From: Isoetes taiwanensis
Lineage: Eukaryota > Streptophyta > Lycopodiopsida > Isoetales > Isoetaceae
DNA: 64,000 bases
NCBI GenBank assembly: GCA_021234155.1
Contig: JAJEKV010000021.1
Location: 17,595,710 to 17,659,709, forward strand
Direction of reading: 5' to 3'
Part shown: piece after piece, positions 46,191-56,189 of the stretch
How positions within the stretch are numbered: the stretch's first letter is position 1
Layout of the letters: each line of letters opens with the position of its first letter
Notes under the pieces: model-generated
Told to the model about the DNA's origin: nothing
The model's database searches: none
The model's input: only the letters and a program-made list of their open reading frames with translations
Made by a program: the position numbers and the translations under genes

Positions 46191-46495
46191 AATGGGTCAT
46201 TAGAGCATCTAAGTCAGCAATATAACTTGATTTCTCCTCCTCTAAATGGGATGCCAAAGCCATTTACACATCAGTTGGCTTCCCGCTTGCTTTTAAACCT
46301 GCCATAATGCTGAACTGCTCACATATTTTTGCATCTTTATTCTGCACAAGTCTTGTCAAGAAGCTCTTATCACTCTCATGCTTCAACAGTTCAATTTCCA
46401 TTGTTTTCCTTTTCTCTTTTTAAAGTCTGTATTTCATCAAGCATGGAGGCAGAATCTAATGCTCTTCTTTCCCTCCACCTTTTCATCATTTCCAA

Positions 46496-47040
46496 CTACT
46501 GCCCCAATTCTACCTGAGGCATACATTTAATAGCTTTAACATTGGAAGACTTTACTGTAGCTAATTCTGTCAGGTCAGATTCTTTTTGAGAGCCTTTTGA
46601 ATGAAGACTTGCACTTGCTTTCACCTCATCCCAATCAATGCTTACTCCTTTGTAATGAAGTGCATATGCTCGGGCAAAATACAATGGAATGTGATGATTT
46701 GCAATGTCCTTCCTACAAAAAACGTGCTCATACACAGAAAAAAAATCTGCCATCCAACCAGGCTTAATCCTGCACTCTTGATAACCCCTAACAGCAGGGG
46801 CTTCAGAACCCCAAACATCGCACTTTGCACTAGCCACGAAACATGCTATCAAAATTGTTGCTCCTAAGCTGCCTCGATGCTTACCTTGTCAAACTCGGGC
46901 GGCAAGACCTCCCGATTTGAAGAAGACCCACTCTTGAGTTTTTGGATGGCAGTTCTAGTGGGAGACCTTGGCATGGGCTTGCCAGGTTTGTTGCGAGGAG
47001 ATTTCCTTGGAGATGTCTTTGTTCCAAGCTGCCGTCATGA
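46496..47040 (-). pseudogene. GGGTA-2 accessory gene, N-terminal exons with the conserved YFARA domain
   Basis: A first exon (about 47040-46893) is basic and proline-rich (SPRKSPRNKPGKPMPRSPTR) with a GTAAGC donor. The next (46852-46496) has KCDVWGSEAPAVRGYQECRI and then WMADFFSVYEHVFCRKDIAN, HHIPLYFARAYALHYKGVSI and DWDEVKA. This last part is clearly homologous to 49600-49400 in GGGTA-1 (HVPEYFARAFAL, TIDWDTFK). I know no family with this pattern. The basic leader could be a nuclear signal. Confidence 0.7.
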
Positions 47041-47300
47041 TCTCTTCCCCGGTGCTTGACTCTCACGAAAATGCAAGCTTTTGGCTATGGAGGTCCCGAT
47101 CTTGGCTATGGAGGTTGAATATGGATGTCAAGCTTTTCGGCTATGGAGGTTCGGCGGGAGGAAGGTTGAAGCAGGCGGGAGGAGGAGAGTTCAAAATTAT
47201 TTGCCCTATTAATGATTCATTCCAAGAATAATAATTTACGGGGGAGGGATTTCCTTACATTTTGAATTTGTAAATGTAAAATACGGGCACTTTTTTTGCC

Positions 47301-47321
47301 CACCCTTTCATGCTTCTACCC
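47301..47321 (-). repeat. GGGTA-2 right terminal inverted repeat
   Basis: Exact inverse of 38128-38148. It is followed by the TTAT target duplication. Confidence 0.92.
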
Positions 47322-47325
47322 TTAT

Positions 47326-48616
47326 CTAGATGGAATGTACATGTAATGTACATGAATGTGCTCCAATGTATGCACATGTACACACATAAAATACCTCTAA
47401 ATGTTCTGCCACAAAACTCAATACACAACTCCTAATTTTATGTATTTAAGTTCTACATCTAGGACCCTACACTGTGAATGTACAACATATATGTAAGAAA
47501 CACATATATGTATGACATGCAAGCCATGGAACTATAAGTATAAAATAACCAGTACACTCCTACATGCTGTAGCAAAACCTTAAGTGCAGCAATCTACATG
47601 TAAATGGATTCTACATGTAAATGGATTCTACATTGCAGTAATCCTGGGTGCAGCAAATTGAACATAAATCATGAAATACTGATCAAAATGGCCCTTGTGG
47701 GCATCTCCATAAACAGAACACATGCTACAGAACAGAACACATGCTACATGCTCATGCTCTAAGAGAGAAGCTTATCTCCGGGATGAAAACCTCGCCCTTT
47801 CGGGTTTTCGAGGAAACCCTAAAGATAAACAACCATCTAAGAGATGATATACACAATAGAAAAGAAAAGGAACCCTCATGCCTACCGGCCTTTTTGGGTT
47901 TACAGCTACGAAAGAAGAAAGCCACAAGCAAATTTGACTTGCCGGCTATATAGAGACCTGAAGGTAAGCAGCAGTTCCACCATTCACACATCGCAACTCA
48001 ACTGCGTCAACCTGCAAAAGAATAAAACGAGTAAGACAAGACCCCGGGCCCACTGGCACCAAAGGTTACCAACATAAGCCACCAAGGCTCTAAGATCATA
48101 AAAAGGCCACCAAGGCTTCCAACCATAAAAAAGCCACCAAGGCTTCCAACCATAAATAGGCCACCAAGGCTCTACCACCAAGGTTTCCAACTCAAACAAG
48201 CCACCAAGGCTCTACCACCATGAAAACCAATAATTCCATATCAGTACATGCCACCAAGGCTCCAAACCATAGACCAAAAACCATACCGGCATAAACCACC
48301 AAGGCTCCATATGCCTAATCCACCAAAACAGCAAAAACTAAAGCCAAGTCAAACCAGTGAGGTCAACAGGAAATTGAAGCAGGTAGGCAATATATCAGAA
48401 GAAAACGAGCAACAAAAGAGGGAGGGTGGGGGGGAAGAGGCCTCGTAAGGATTCTACAGTGGAGATGCACACAACAGCGCTGATGGGAGAACTATCCAAG
48501 CCAAACTACAAATAGGGCGAGGGCTAGCAGTTGCTAACTGCCTGGGACACGTGTCCCTTCGCTCTAGAAGTTCATTTACCTTCTATTCGTTGCAAACGAA
48601 GGTAAATGAGACTTAC
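47326..48616 (-). other. GGGTA-1 intron continuing after the GGGTA-2 insertion, with a CCACCAAGGCT repeat
   Basis: This is the right part of the intron split by GGGTA-2. 47330-47650 is full of ATGTACATG and TACATGTAAATGG phrases. From 48077 to 48320 a minisatellite of GCCACCAAGGCTTCCAACCA-like units (about 22-32 bases, roughly nine copies) is present. Near the exon, TCATTTACCTTC (48572) and GAAGGTAAATGA (48598) form a stem of 12 bases. I see no gene. Confidence 0.55.
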
Positions 48617-49060
48617 CTCTAGTGTACACACCCAAGATCTTTGAAATGTTTTCGTCCCATTTGCATGCTCTTGGGCAGGATAGTCCAGCAGAAATAGAAT
48701 ATGAGAAACAGAAGATATGAAATGAATGCTCGCATGGAGCAACTAGGATAGGTTCATTATTAGCAAAGCCATTACTACAAAACACACATCCATGCACAGA
48801 TATGAATTTATCTTCAGCTGGAGAGATCATTAAGCTTGTTTTGGGCTGAAGGAGAATTGCTGCAGAATGCATCATGTACTTATGCATATCATCAAGCCGT
48901 CTGCAGCACTCAAACTGAACTTTGTGAGCCTCCTCAAGTTCTGCAATTCTCTTTTCACATAACTCCTTTTCCCGAATGGCTTTCTCCAATGGCTCCCGAA
49001 TTCTCTTCAGCATTTCTTCCTTCACGGTTCTATCCCCATCAAAAGGTCAACCTCCTCGCT
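48617..49060 (-). pseudogene. GGGTA-1 accessory gene, coiled coil and RING-like finger exon
   Basis: It encodes a charged helix (LEKAIREKELCEKRIAELEE, residues 10-40), then a linker, then HGCVFCSNGFANNEPILVAP followed by CEHSFHIFCFSY and LSCPRACKWDENISKILGVY. The metal ligands C-x2-C, C-x-H, H-x2-C and C-x3-C fit a RING-like fold. A GTAAGT donor follows GVYTRG at 48617. The counterpart in GGGTA-2 has the same ligand spacing in its last half. The frame upstream of 49060 is unclear. Confidence 0.75.
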
Positions 49061-49269
49061 GCCGGTCTTGATGTCTCTCTTATTACGCTTTGGCGTCGTC
49101 GAGAACACTATTGATGTCTTCTTGTATCTATGCTAGGTCCTCTTCATGTGCATCCTTTCTTCACGAAATCTTATTTATATTGTCACGTAGTTACACTGCT
49201 GAATTTTCAGTTCTTCAACCTTGGATGCTGCTAATTAACTCTCCATGACACCGCTGCTTTGCAGCGAGT

Positions 49270-49996
49270 TTACGCAAATTCAAGCTCTTCCTTAGGGTAA
49301 AATCCTTGCTGAAATTTAGGAACCTTGAATGTGGATTTAGAGGTCCCAATTTCTTCTGTAATAGCAGATTCTTTTGCTCCTCCCTTTGCCAAATCTTTGG
49401 CCAAAACTTTAAAAGTATCCCAATCTATTGTTTTACCTGTCAATTGAAGGGCAAATGCACGAGCAAAGTACTCAGGTACATGGCGATTTGTGATCTCCCG
49501 CTTACCAAAAACAATTTCATAATGTTTGTAGAAGTTCTCGGCCCACTCTAGCTTCACGCTAGATTCTTTGAACCCCCGTATGTCTTTGGGCCCCCACTGC
49601 TCGTCCATGATCTGTTGTAAATCTGGAAAAATTTCATCTGCATTGACACATCTTACGTGCTTTGCTTCCATAACAGCGGGTTCTTCACAAATAAGTCTTC
49701 TTTTTGGCCCTGGTTCCTCAAAAGCTTGAACCTTCCTCTTGTTTTTTTCAGCTTTCTTGCTAGAATCGACTATTTTCAAATTCTTGTTTAATCTGGGTGA
49801 CTTCTGGGGTCCATTGCTTGGATTTGGGCAAGGATTTCGAGGAAGAAGAATAAGTTACAGTCGAATTACTTCGTTGATCACTCACAAACACAAAAATTGG
49901 AACAGTGGCAAATTTTTTTCCTAAACAGGAAACACTTCGCAATCTCCCTCCGAAAAATTGCAATGAAGGTCCGTTCTGGTTGCCACTGCCACTCAT
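49270..49996 (-). pseudogene. GGGTA-1 accessory gene, N-terminal exon with the conserved YFARA domain
   Basis: It begins MSGSGNQNGPSLQFFGGRLR at 49996, close to the element end, so this is probably the gene start. After a frame change near 49770 it continues with the basic segment SSKKAEKNKRKVQAFEEPGP. VNADEIFPDLQQIMDEQWGP follows, then the conserved part WAENFYKHYEIVFGKREITN, RHVPEYFARAFALQLTGKTI and DWDTFKVLAKDLAKG. The open frame stops at 49270. Only the GGGTA-2 copy (46852-46496) resembles it here. No function can be assigned; the position before a RING suggests a substrate- or DNA-binding module. Confidence 0.72.
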
Positions 49997-50122
49997 AATT
50001 TTGAATTGCTGACGTGGCTACTCCTAATGATTACATATCCCAACTAACTAAAATTCAAAAAAATAACAAAAACGGGTGTCTACATGCCCTACATTATACA
50101 TAATGTAAGGGCATTTTTTTTT

Positions 50123-50146
50123 AGACACCCTAGCTTTCTTTTACCC
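50123..50146 (-). repeat. GGGTA-1 right terminal inverted repeat
   Basis: Perfect inverse of 10169-10192, followed by TAAC (50147-50150). Just inside it, CTACATTATACATAATGTAG-like palindromic sequence occurs (about 50088-50107). Confidence 0.92.
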
Positions 50147-50150
50147 TAAC

Positions 50151-50340
50151 TCGCCTAGGCGCAATTGAACTCCAGTTTGTTAAAATTCTTAAACGACATT
50201 AGATTTACTATGTATGTTACATTTAGTTAATTAATGCCAAAAAAAGCTACTACAAAGTACATACAGGTCAGTACACTATACTCGTTGATGTAGCAAGTGA
50301 TATATATAGATAATAAGGGTGTTTGCATTGAGAGACAGCT
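50151..50340 (+). repeat. Right copy of the diverged direct repeat flanking GGGTA-1
   Basis: It matches 9978-10125 in the same orientation. It contains CTCGCCTAGGCGCA, a variant of the GCGC-rich motif found at other repeat edges in this window. Confidence 0.65.
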
Positions 50341-50469
50341 TTGGCATTTAAAGCTACGGACAAAATATAACAAATGAACAATACCAAAGAAGTTGGGATG
50401 TCACTTCAAATCAAGTTCTTGCTTGGATGTAGGAGATTTTTTATTCAACAAGGAAAAACCATGGCAGTT

Positions 50470-50810
50470 ACAAAAGAAGGGGACCATTCTTTCACCAACC
50501 AGGCTCATCATGAGCAGGTGGCACGATCACTCTCTTAACTTCATAAACACCATGCTCTGGAACCCACATAAGGTGGATGACAACCTTATATATATCAGGA
50601 TAACTTCTAGCAGAGGCCATTGCAACTCCCTGCAACCAAGGATCGAGTTCCAACCCCCTCTGCATGCATCTATAAATTTCAGAATAGTTCATGGAGCAAA
50701 TATGTAGCATAATAACAGGGGGTTGTTTTTGTATTTTTATACCTTTTTCCCTAAGGTTTTTATATGATTTGGTGGTGTAATCTCGTGGATGTACTAATGC
50801 GTACATCTAG
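50470..50810 (-). CDS. Unrecognised coding-like fragment
   Basis: The minus-strand frame from 50806 to a stop at 50492 ends with YRCMQRGLELDPWLQGVAMA and VVIHLMWVPEHGVYEVKRVI before PPAHDEPGW. Its residue composition is protein-like and unlike the chance frames around it, so it may be the last exon of a host gene or of a captured gene. The first 30 residues look intronic. I do not recognise the family. Confidence 0.35.
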
Positions 50811-51438
50811 AGTGCGCATACAGTTTCATGGTTTTTTTTATGGCAATTGCCAATGGTTTGACCCCATGTTATTAAAAAAAAATAAAATAAAAAAAATCTA
50901 AAGGCATGCAGGGCTCGATAGTTTAACTTTAGGGTTTATTATAGCCTACGTTAGGGTAAAGGATTTGTTTGGTCGGTCAGAAGGGATGGAAGGCATCTGG
51001 GCAACCTCGATTTGCATCGGCCAGAGTTATTGTTTTGGAAGGAACGTTTTCCTGCAAAGGAGCAAAGCAAGCAGGATTTCGATTTCCGGCCACGGTTCAA
51101 GATGCGAGTTCCAGATTCTGTTTCCCACTGCCCTTTTTTTAACACATTCACAGAGGAATGCAGGTCGTTTGCGAATTTGCAGGGCGAAACTACAACAGGT
51201 TTGCAGCAGGGCAAATCCGGGCGAAGCAAGGCGAATCAGGGCGAATTTGTAGCTCCCCCTCCTCCTTCATCCGCCATCAAATTAATCTGCCCTTTCATTT
51301 TTAGCTTCAAGGTCATCCTCGGCATTCTTGGTGTCTGGCTCCAGTTCTTCGTATTCCTCTTTTTTCAAATTTGAATTGGTTGTTGGATGTTTCCGTTGGG
51401 TATGCTATTGATGCTTTTGCATTTCCATTTATTTCAGG

Positions 51439-52534
51439 GAAAGACTTTGCCAGGTTTCCTTGTCAGCATGCCTATTGTATGCAGCAATATATATTAATGC
51501 ATGTTAAAGACGGAACAATTAATAAGTTGAAATGTCCCGACCCTAGTTGCAAAGGATCGATCCCTCCATTTTTATTGAAAGAATTGCTAGGGAATGAGGA
51601 ATTTCAGCGATGGGAGAGTTTGATGTTGCAAAAGACTTTGGATGCCATGGCTGATGTTGTTTATTGTCCACGTTGTGAGACTGTTTGTATTGAAGACAAA
51701 GATCATCACGACTTATGCGCAAAATGTTTCTTCAGCTTCTGTACACTCTGTCGGGGGAACTGGCATGTTGGACAACAATGTATGTCACCAGAAGCTATTT
51801 TACGCATTCTTCAGGTACCAGCATTACTCTAGCATCTTTTTCATTATGTTCAACTTTTCTAGCATTAAACCTAAAAAGGCTTCCCACGAGAATATTGCTA
51901 ACACCATCAAGAAGAGGCATCTACGTTGTTTGAATTACACAAGCCCTTTGTAAAATCTTTACTATCATTTCTTTCAGGGATATCCCGTCTTCACTTTCTT
52001 GAGCTTGTTCATATAGAGTACAGGAAAGTAGGGAATCTGTGATGAAGACATGAAATGAAATAGTGAGGCATTGATTTGTTCATAAATCCAGTTTAATTTT
52101 CTTGAAAACAGCAATGGAATGTACACTATGTCCGTGTCATTTTCAAGCCACTGTTAGCGCTTGGTAAAAAGGAGTTTCAGAATTATTCAAGCATTGATAA
52201 AACCACTCTTTTTGTAGGACTTATTTCAAGCAATCTGTATTGTGTAGAACCCTATCTCCTTATCAGTAGTAAGCAATGCCTTTTCTTTTGTGTGTGGATA
52301 CAGGAGCGAAGAAAATGAAGCCAAGCTGGTGAGGCACAAAGGAAACAAGAAGAGGATATTCTCAATGATATACTAAGTTTGAATGTGGTCAACCGTGAGG
52401 CTAAGCAATGTCCAAATTGCAGGATGGCCATATCTAAATCAGAAGGGTGTAACAAAATGACTTCCTCTTATTATGGTTCAGTTTTTTGCTTCAAGTGTGG
52501 GATACAAATAGAGGGATATAATCTTTTTGAATAA
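51439..52534 (+). pseudogene. RBR-type E3 ubiquitin ligase fragment, RNF14/ARA54-like
   Basis: Two exons remain. Exon 51439-51812 follows a TTATTTCAG acceptor and has a CAG/GTACCA donor. It carries the second half of RING1 ([20 protein letters not shown]) and the in-between-RING domain ([39 protein letters not shown]). Exon 52303-52534 carries EAKQCPNCRMAISKSEGCNK, the start of RING2 with the putative catalytic Cys in SEGC. The following zinc ligands are lost (TSSYYGSVFCFKC). An in-frame TGA follows QERRK at the start of the second exon. The first half of RING1 and the N-terminal RWD part are missing. These defects make it a pseudogene. The intact protein transfers ubiquitin through a thioester intermediate. 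Confidence 0.85.
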
Positions 52535-53460
52535 AAACAAGGGCAATGAGAGATATTCTAATGCAGAATTCAAGTTATTTAGCAGTGGGACCATTATTGT
52601 CATCTTATGGGAATATCATACATAAGGTACCTAGAGTGGTTAGACAAACAGAAAACACAGTATTACAAGTGTCATTTGTTAAGCCATTATGGTACAATAT
52701 TTAAGTAGAATATTTGTGCGAATGTGTTTAAGAGATGCTTGTACAATATTGTAAATGTATTAAGAGGTCGTACCATAAAGATCATGTTGTGTTGCATGTT
52801 CGAATGTGTTATGGTCCAAAGGGCCCAAAAATACACATTGCCTCATTTAATATAGTCTCTCTCATTGTTTCTAACATTTAGTATAGTTTGTATCGTTGTT
52901 TCTAATATGTGAAATTCCTTCCTAAGGGCAAAATTTTTTTAATACAGCAATCGACACATAACTATCATTAACATTAATTAATATAGACCATTGCATCCAA
53001 CACATTTAAATCAAAATCCCCCTGAAACCCCCTTTGGTTTGGGTGCATATTCACACGGGGGGTTACGTAGGGCAGCGAGAGCCCCAAAACAATTACAATA
53101 CATGTACAACATTAACACCATTAAGTACATAATCTCAAACCTTATAGTATTTTGCAAACCTTAATATATAGTATATAAAAACTTGTACATGCATACCCCA
53201 CAAATGAGGATCGCTATGTACGGTCCAGATCTTGGAATAAAGGGCAAATATGCCCATCTGACAGCCGGTGGCAAGGTAGATCGGATGTGATTGGATTGCG
53301 GGACATGACTTATGCACTGCCACTGAGAGGAACTCGTATTTATAGCATGAGCAAATACACTAGCAGCATTATTGTGTAGACATACGAGTATGCATGTGAG
53401 TAGCACATGTAAAGATGACACGTGAAATATGCTATAGTAGCTACAATAAAGAGCAACAGT
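52535..53460. other. AT-rich region, no gene recognised
   Basis: Short frames only. ATAGTCTCTCTCATTGTTTC and ATAGTTTGTATCGTTGTTTC (52850-52890) are a small doubled phrase. A C/G-run-containing stretch (53015-53090) has the look of a repeat fragment. Confidence 0.3.
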
Positions 53461-53461
53461 G

Positions 53462-53930
53462 CTACAATAAAATTTCAGTATATACCTCTCTGAGTAGTGT
53501 TGTTGGCCAAGCCAAGAAACTCCCTACTGATTCTCCAAGTGTTTCTGCCCTTGCATGTGGTTCTTGTAATGGATGAGTGGCAGCAAAGCAATCTGTCAAT
53601 CTAATTCTAATATAATCAGGTCCCAAGGGCACTCCATGGCATGTTGTAGTTGGTGCCATATTATCAACAAGCCAAGAAACTCCCTACTGATTCTCCAAGT
53701 GTTTCTGCTCTTGCATGTGGTTTTTGTAATGGATGAGTGGCAGTAAAGCAATCTGTCAATCCAATTCTAATATAATCAGATCCCAAGGGCACTCCATGGC
53801 ATGTTGTAGTTGGTGCCATGTTATCAACAATGTCAATTACATATTTCCTATCTTCTGCTAACAAGAAGCATGCTTCTCCAATGGAAAATTTCATTTCTTC
53901 TGTTTGATTGCTCATTTCCTCGACCTGCAA
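53462..53930 (-). pseudogene. En/Spm-associated (DUF8039-like) protein fragment with a 160-bp tandem duplication
   Basis: The minus strand reads KYVIDIVDNMAPTTTCHGVP followed by LGSDYIRIGLTDCF and RAETLGESVGSFLAC/AW. It resembles the conserved C-terminal module (VPLGxxxVxVxV ... ETLGxAVGxFxAWP) of plant proteins found with En/Spm elements, annotated as I recall as DUF8039. A 160-base unit is present twice back to back: 53511-53670 and 53671-53830. The duplication repeats the module and breaks the frame. Confidence 0.65.
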
Positions 53931-54890
53931 AGCTTTGTTAATTATGTTGCACTAGTCATGATGCCACAATCCACTCACTTGATAGAAGAACTACTTGAGA
54001 TATGGCAGCCTAATCCAGCGCTTCAGCAAGCTTCCTTCTTGGCGACATCCCAAATTCGAATTAAAACACTGTAATGAAAACACAGTTCTTGTGTTTCTCT
54101 AGGTGCAGGAGAGAAACACAAATTCTATGATCTAATGCGCAGCCAAGAATGCTATAAATGACAGGCATTTTTAAAATAGACAGTTAGTACAGGCCAATGA
54201 TTGAGAAGTCGTTGGGGAAAGGGATATTCACGGGCGGGCTAAAAGTTTTTAAAATTTAAATTGCGGCTGGGATTAATTTTCTTATTTTCTTAAAAAATAA
54301 TAAAGGTACTATACAATTTTGATGGCGAGCATCTATTCATTAATTTTGTATGACCCGTGTAATAATCACGGATTTTCTAATTTCAATCGAATTTGAACCT
54401 CATTTTTTTCATTCCTAATTTCTTCCGCGACGTTTTGCTTCGAGTGCCTTACTTTCCGACGCCTTTGTATTGAGCGATCTCTCAATCGAGCGAAATTTCT
54501 TGAGTGCTACCTTCAGTTCGAGGTATCCTACTTAATTTCCGGCCTCTTTACAAAAATTCTGGCTCGATTTGAGCTTTTCTTAGTAATAAGCTGCACCCGA
54601 GCTTCTCGAGCTGCAACAGAGCTCAATTCCAGTTTCTAGAGCTTTACCCACTTTGATATGGCAACTAAAGTTAGTATGATTGAGTTTTTAATAGATTAGA
54701 AACTCTATGACTCTATTTTTAATAGGTTTTAGAAACTTTCTAATTGTGTGCTTAACTTTATTGTGTGTTATTTTGCTACATATTCTAAACGAGGTGCACC
54801 CTGGACTACCACAGTCATCGGATTTGTCGATCCTATGACCCAGATCGTATGTTGGGGCCTGTTAGCACCTCTTGTTTCAATTATAGTCAG
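53931..54890. other. No gene recognised
   Basis: AT-rich, with short CGAG/TCGAG-rich sequence at 54430-54650 and no convincing frame. Confidence 0.3.
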
Positions 54891-54899
54891 TTACGATTG

Positions 54900-55062
54900 G
54901 AGGCGCCTATGATTTTGAAATATGAAATACGCTTTCGCCTAAGGTTTTGAGCGAATATCAACCCTAAGATTTTAGAATATGAAATACGGAGGCTCGAACC
55001 TCTACCAAAATAACTCAATATCCTAATAAGACTACTTTAACCACTATACCAAGTGAGTTAAT
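54900..55062 (-). repeat. tRNA-derived SINE
   Basis: On the minus strand, CTCACTTGGTATAGTGGTTA (from 55057) contains a polymerase III A box (TGGTATAGTGG, 55051-55041). GGTTCGAGCC (55000-54991) is a B box about 40 bases downstream. The head resembles plant tRNA-Asp/Glu genes, but the cloverleaf is decayed, so I call it a SINE head. The 3' border is uncertain; TATGAAATACG is repeated at 54921-54931 and 54979-54988 in its body. Confidence 0.75.
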
Positions 55063-56142
55063 GTGATTATTTTTTATCTTGAATCCATGTTTTTTTTTTA
55101 TAACTACCCATTCAATTGTTTTAGGGATATATGGTCTATGGTTTCAGGAATTCTTATTTTTACAATATCAATTCCCCCTGGAACCCCTGTTATTTTGCTA
55201 CATATTAGATTTAGAAACTTTGTGACTCTGTGATTAACTCTGTAACTCTGTGACTCTGTAGCTCTGATTTTATTAAATTATCTGCTTAACTTTGTCTTCA
55301 TTGAAATATCTTTGTTACCCTGCATCTCTACTTCTTGGCTTATCTTTGTTTGCAGCTTAGTCATGTAATCTACTGCAATTTCAATTCCAAGTTCTTTGTT
55401 TGATTCTGTGTTCAAGATTTTCTGCTTAGTCTTGCTAATTGAATCTGCAATGCTCTATGATTATAATTCCTAGTATCTTAATCTTCAATTGTATTCATCA
55501 GAGTCAGGGAAGTGGGCTATGCTTCCCTGTATTATGATTTTCTAGGAAGCATACTCTCTTTAATGTTTTTCTATGTTAAGCCTTCTGTGGAGTGCCCTCC
55601 GTTTATGGAGATTTCATCAATCTTAGTAGCATAAAAGTAGGGTTGTCCTTTGAGTCACGCGACGCGCGAATCAGGAAAGATTGCAGTGCTAATAAATCCT
55701 TATAGACCATTTAAATGTTTCATATGGTTTGACTTTAGTATAATAAGCTACATATGCTTGTAAGGCTACGGTTCTATTGCGACAGCAATAGAACTGACAT
55801 TCCTTGGATGGGGACGTCCCTTTGTCACTCCTATTTATTTAGCCTCTCTTCATTGTTCTATCATCGGCGTTCTCTTGAGCTAGATTTCTCCTTCTTCTCT
55901 ATCCTATCAGTTTCCCTCACCCTCCCTCTCTTGATGGTTATTTGCATTTGATTATGTTAGTTATTTCCTTTTCTTTTCTATGTCCTTTAAATTCTCAGCG
56001 TGGCAACGTAGCCTCCGAGGCAGCACTAATCGGTTGTTTTTCTCGCAAGGGTCATTTTTCGCGGACGGTTCCCGATTGGTCGGCTGTTGTTTCTTTCTCG
56101 GTGTGGCCCTGGAGCCTCCGAGTCTTCTTGCCTATGGCATCT
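55063..56142. other. No gene recognised; CTCTGTGA-type microrepeats and a GCGC-motif repeat
   Basis: 55219-55270 has ACTCTGTGATTAACTCTGTA-like microrepeats. 55636-55715 (GGGTTGTCCTTTGAGTCACG, then CGACGCGCG and TAATAAATCCTTATAGAC) matches part of the fold-back repeat at 62085-62160, so it is a relative of that family. Confidence 0.45.
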
Positions 56143-56189
56143 ACACATCAAAAATGATGCCCACATCCTCCTTAAAATACCCCCTTTTG

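Larger units (their letters stand above)
38128..47321. mobile_element. GGGTA-2: second family member, 9.2 kb, 21-bp TIRs, TTAT TSD, nested in GGGTA-1
   Basis: The left end GGGTAGAAGCATGAAAGGGT (38128-38148, 21 bases with a final G) is an exact reverse complement of 47301-47321. TTAT flanks both sides (38124-38127 and 47322-47325). The element carries a plus-strand transposase gene (38580-41635) and a minus-strand accessory gene (about 47040-43264) in convergent order, the same plan as GGGTA-1. It lies in the intron between the RING and linker exons of the GGGTA-1 accessory gene. Both genes contain frameshifts, so it is dead, but the TIRs are perfect. Confidence 0.93.
10169..50146. mobile_element. 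GGGTA-1: DNA transposon with 24-bp TIRs and 4-bp TSD, broken by two nested insertions
   Basis: The left end 10169-10192 begins GGGTAAAAGAAAGCTAGGGT and the right end 50123-50146 is its exact reverse complement over 24 bases. The element is bounded by TAAC at 10165-10168 and 50147-50150, a 4-bp target duplication. Inside lie a plus-strand transposase gene and a minus-strand accessory gene (novel domain, RING, Ulp1 protease), plus an FCP1-like domain. Removing the LTR element (12968-34000), GGGTA-2 (38128-47321) and their target duplications leaves about 9.74 kb. All genes are broken, so it is not autonomous now. Families with 4-bp duplications include Sola, Chapaev and Ginger; I cannot assign it to any of these. 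Confidence 0.9.
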
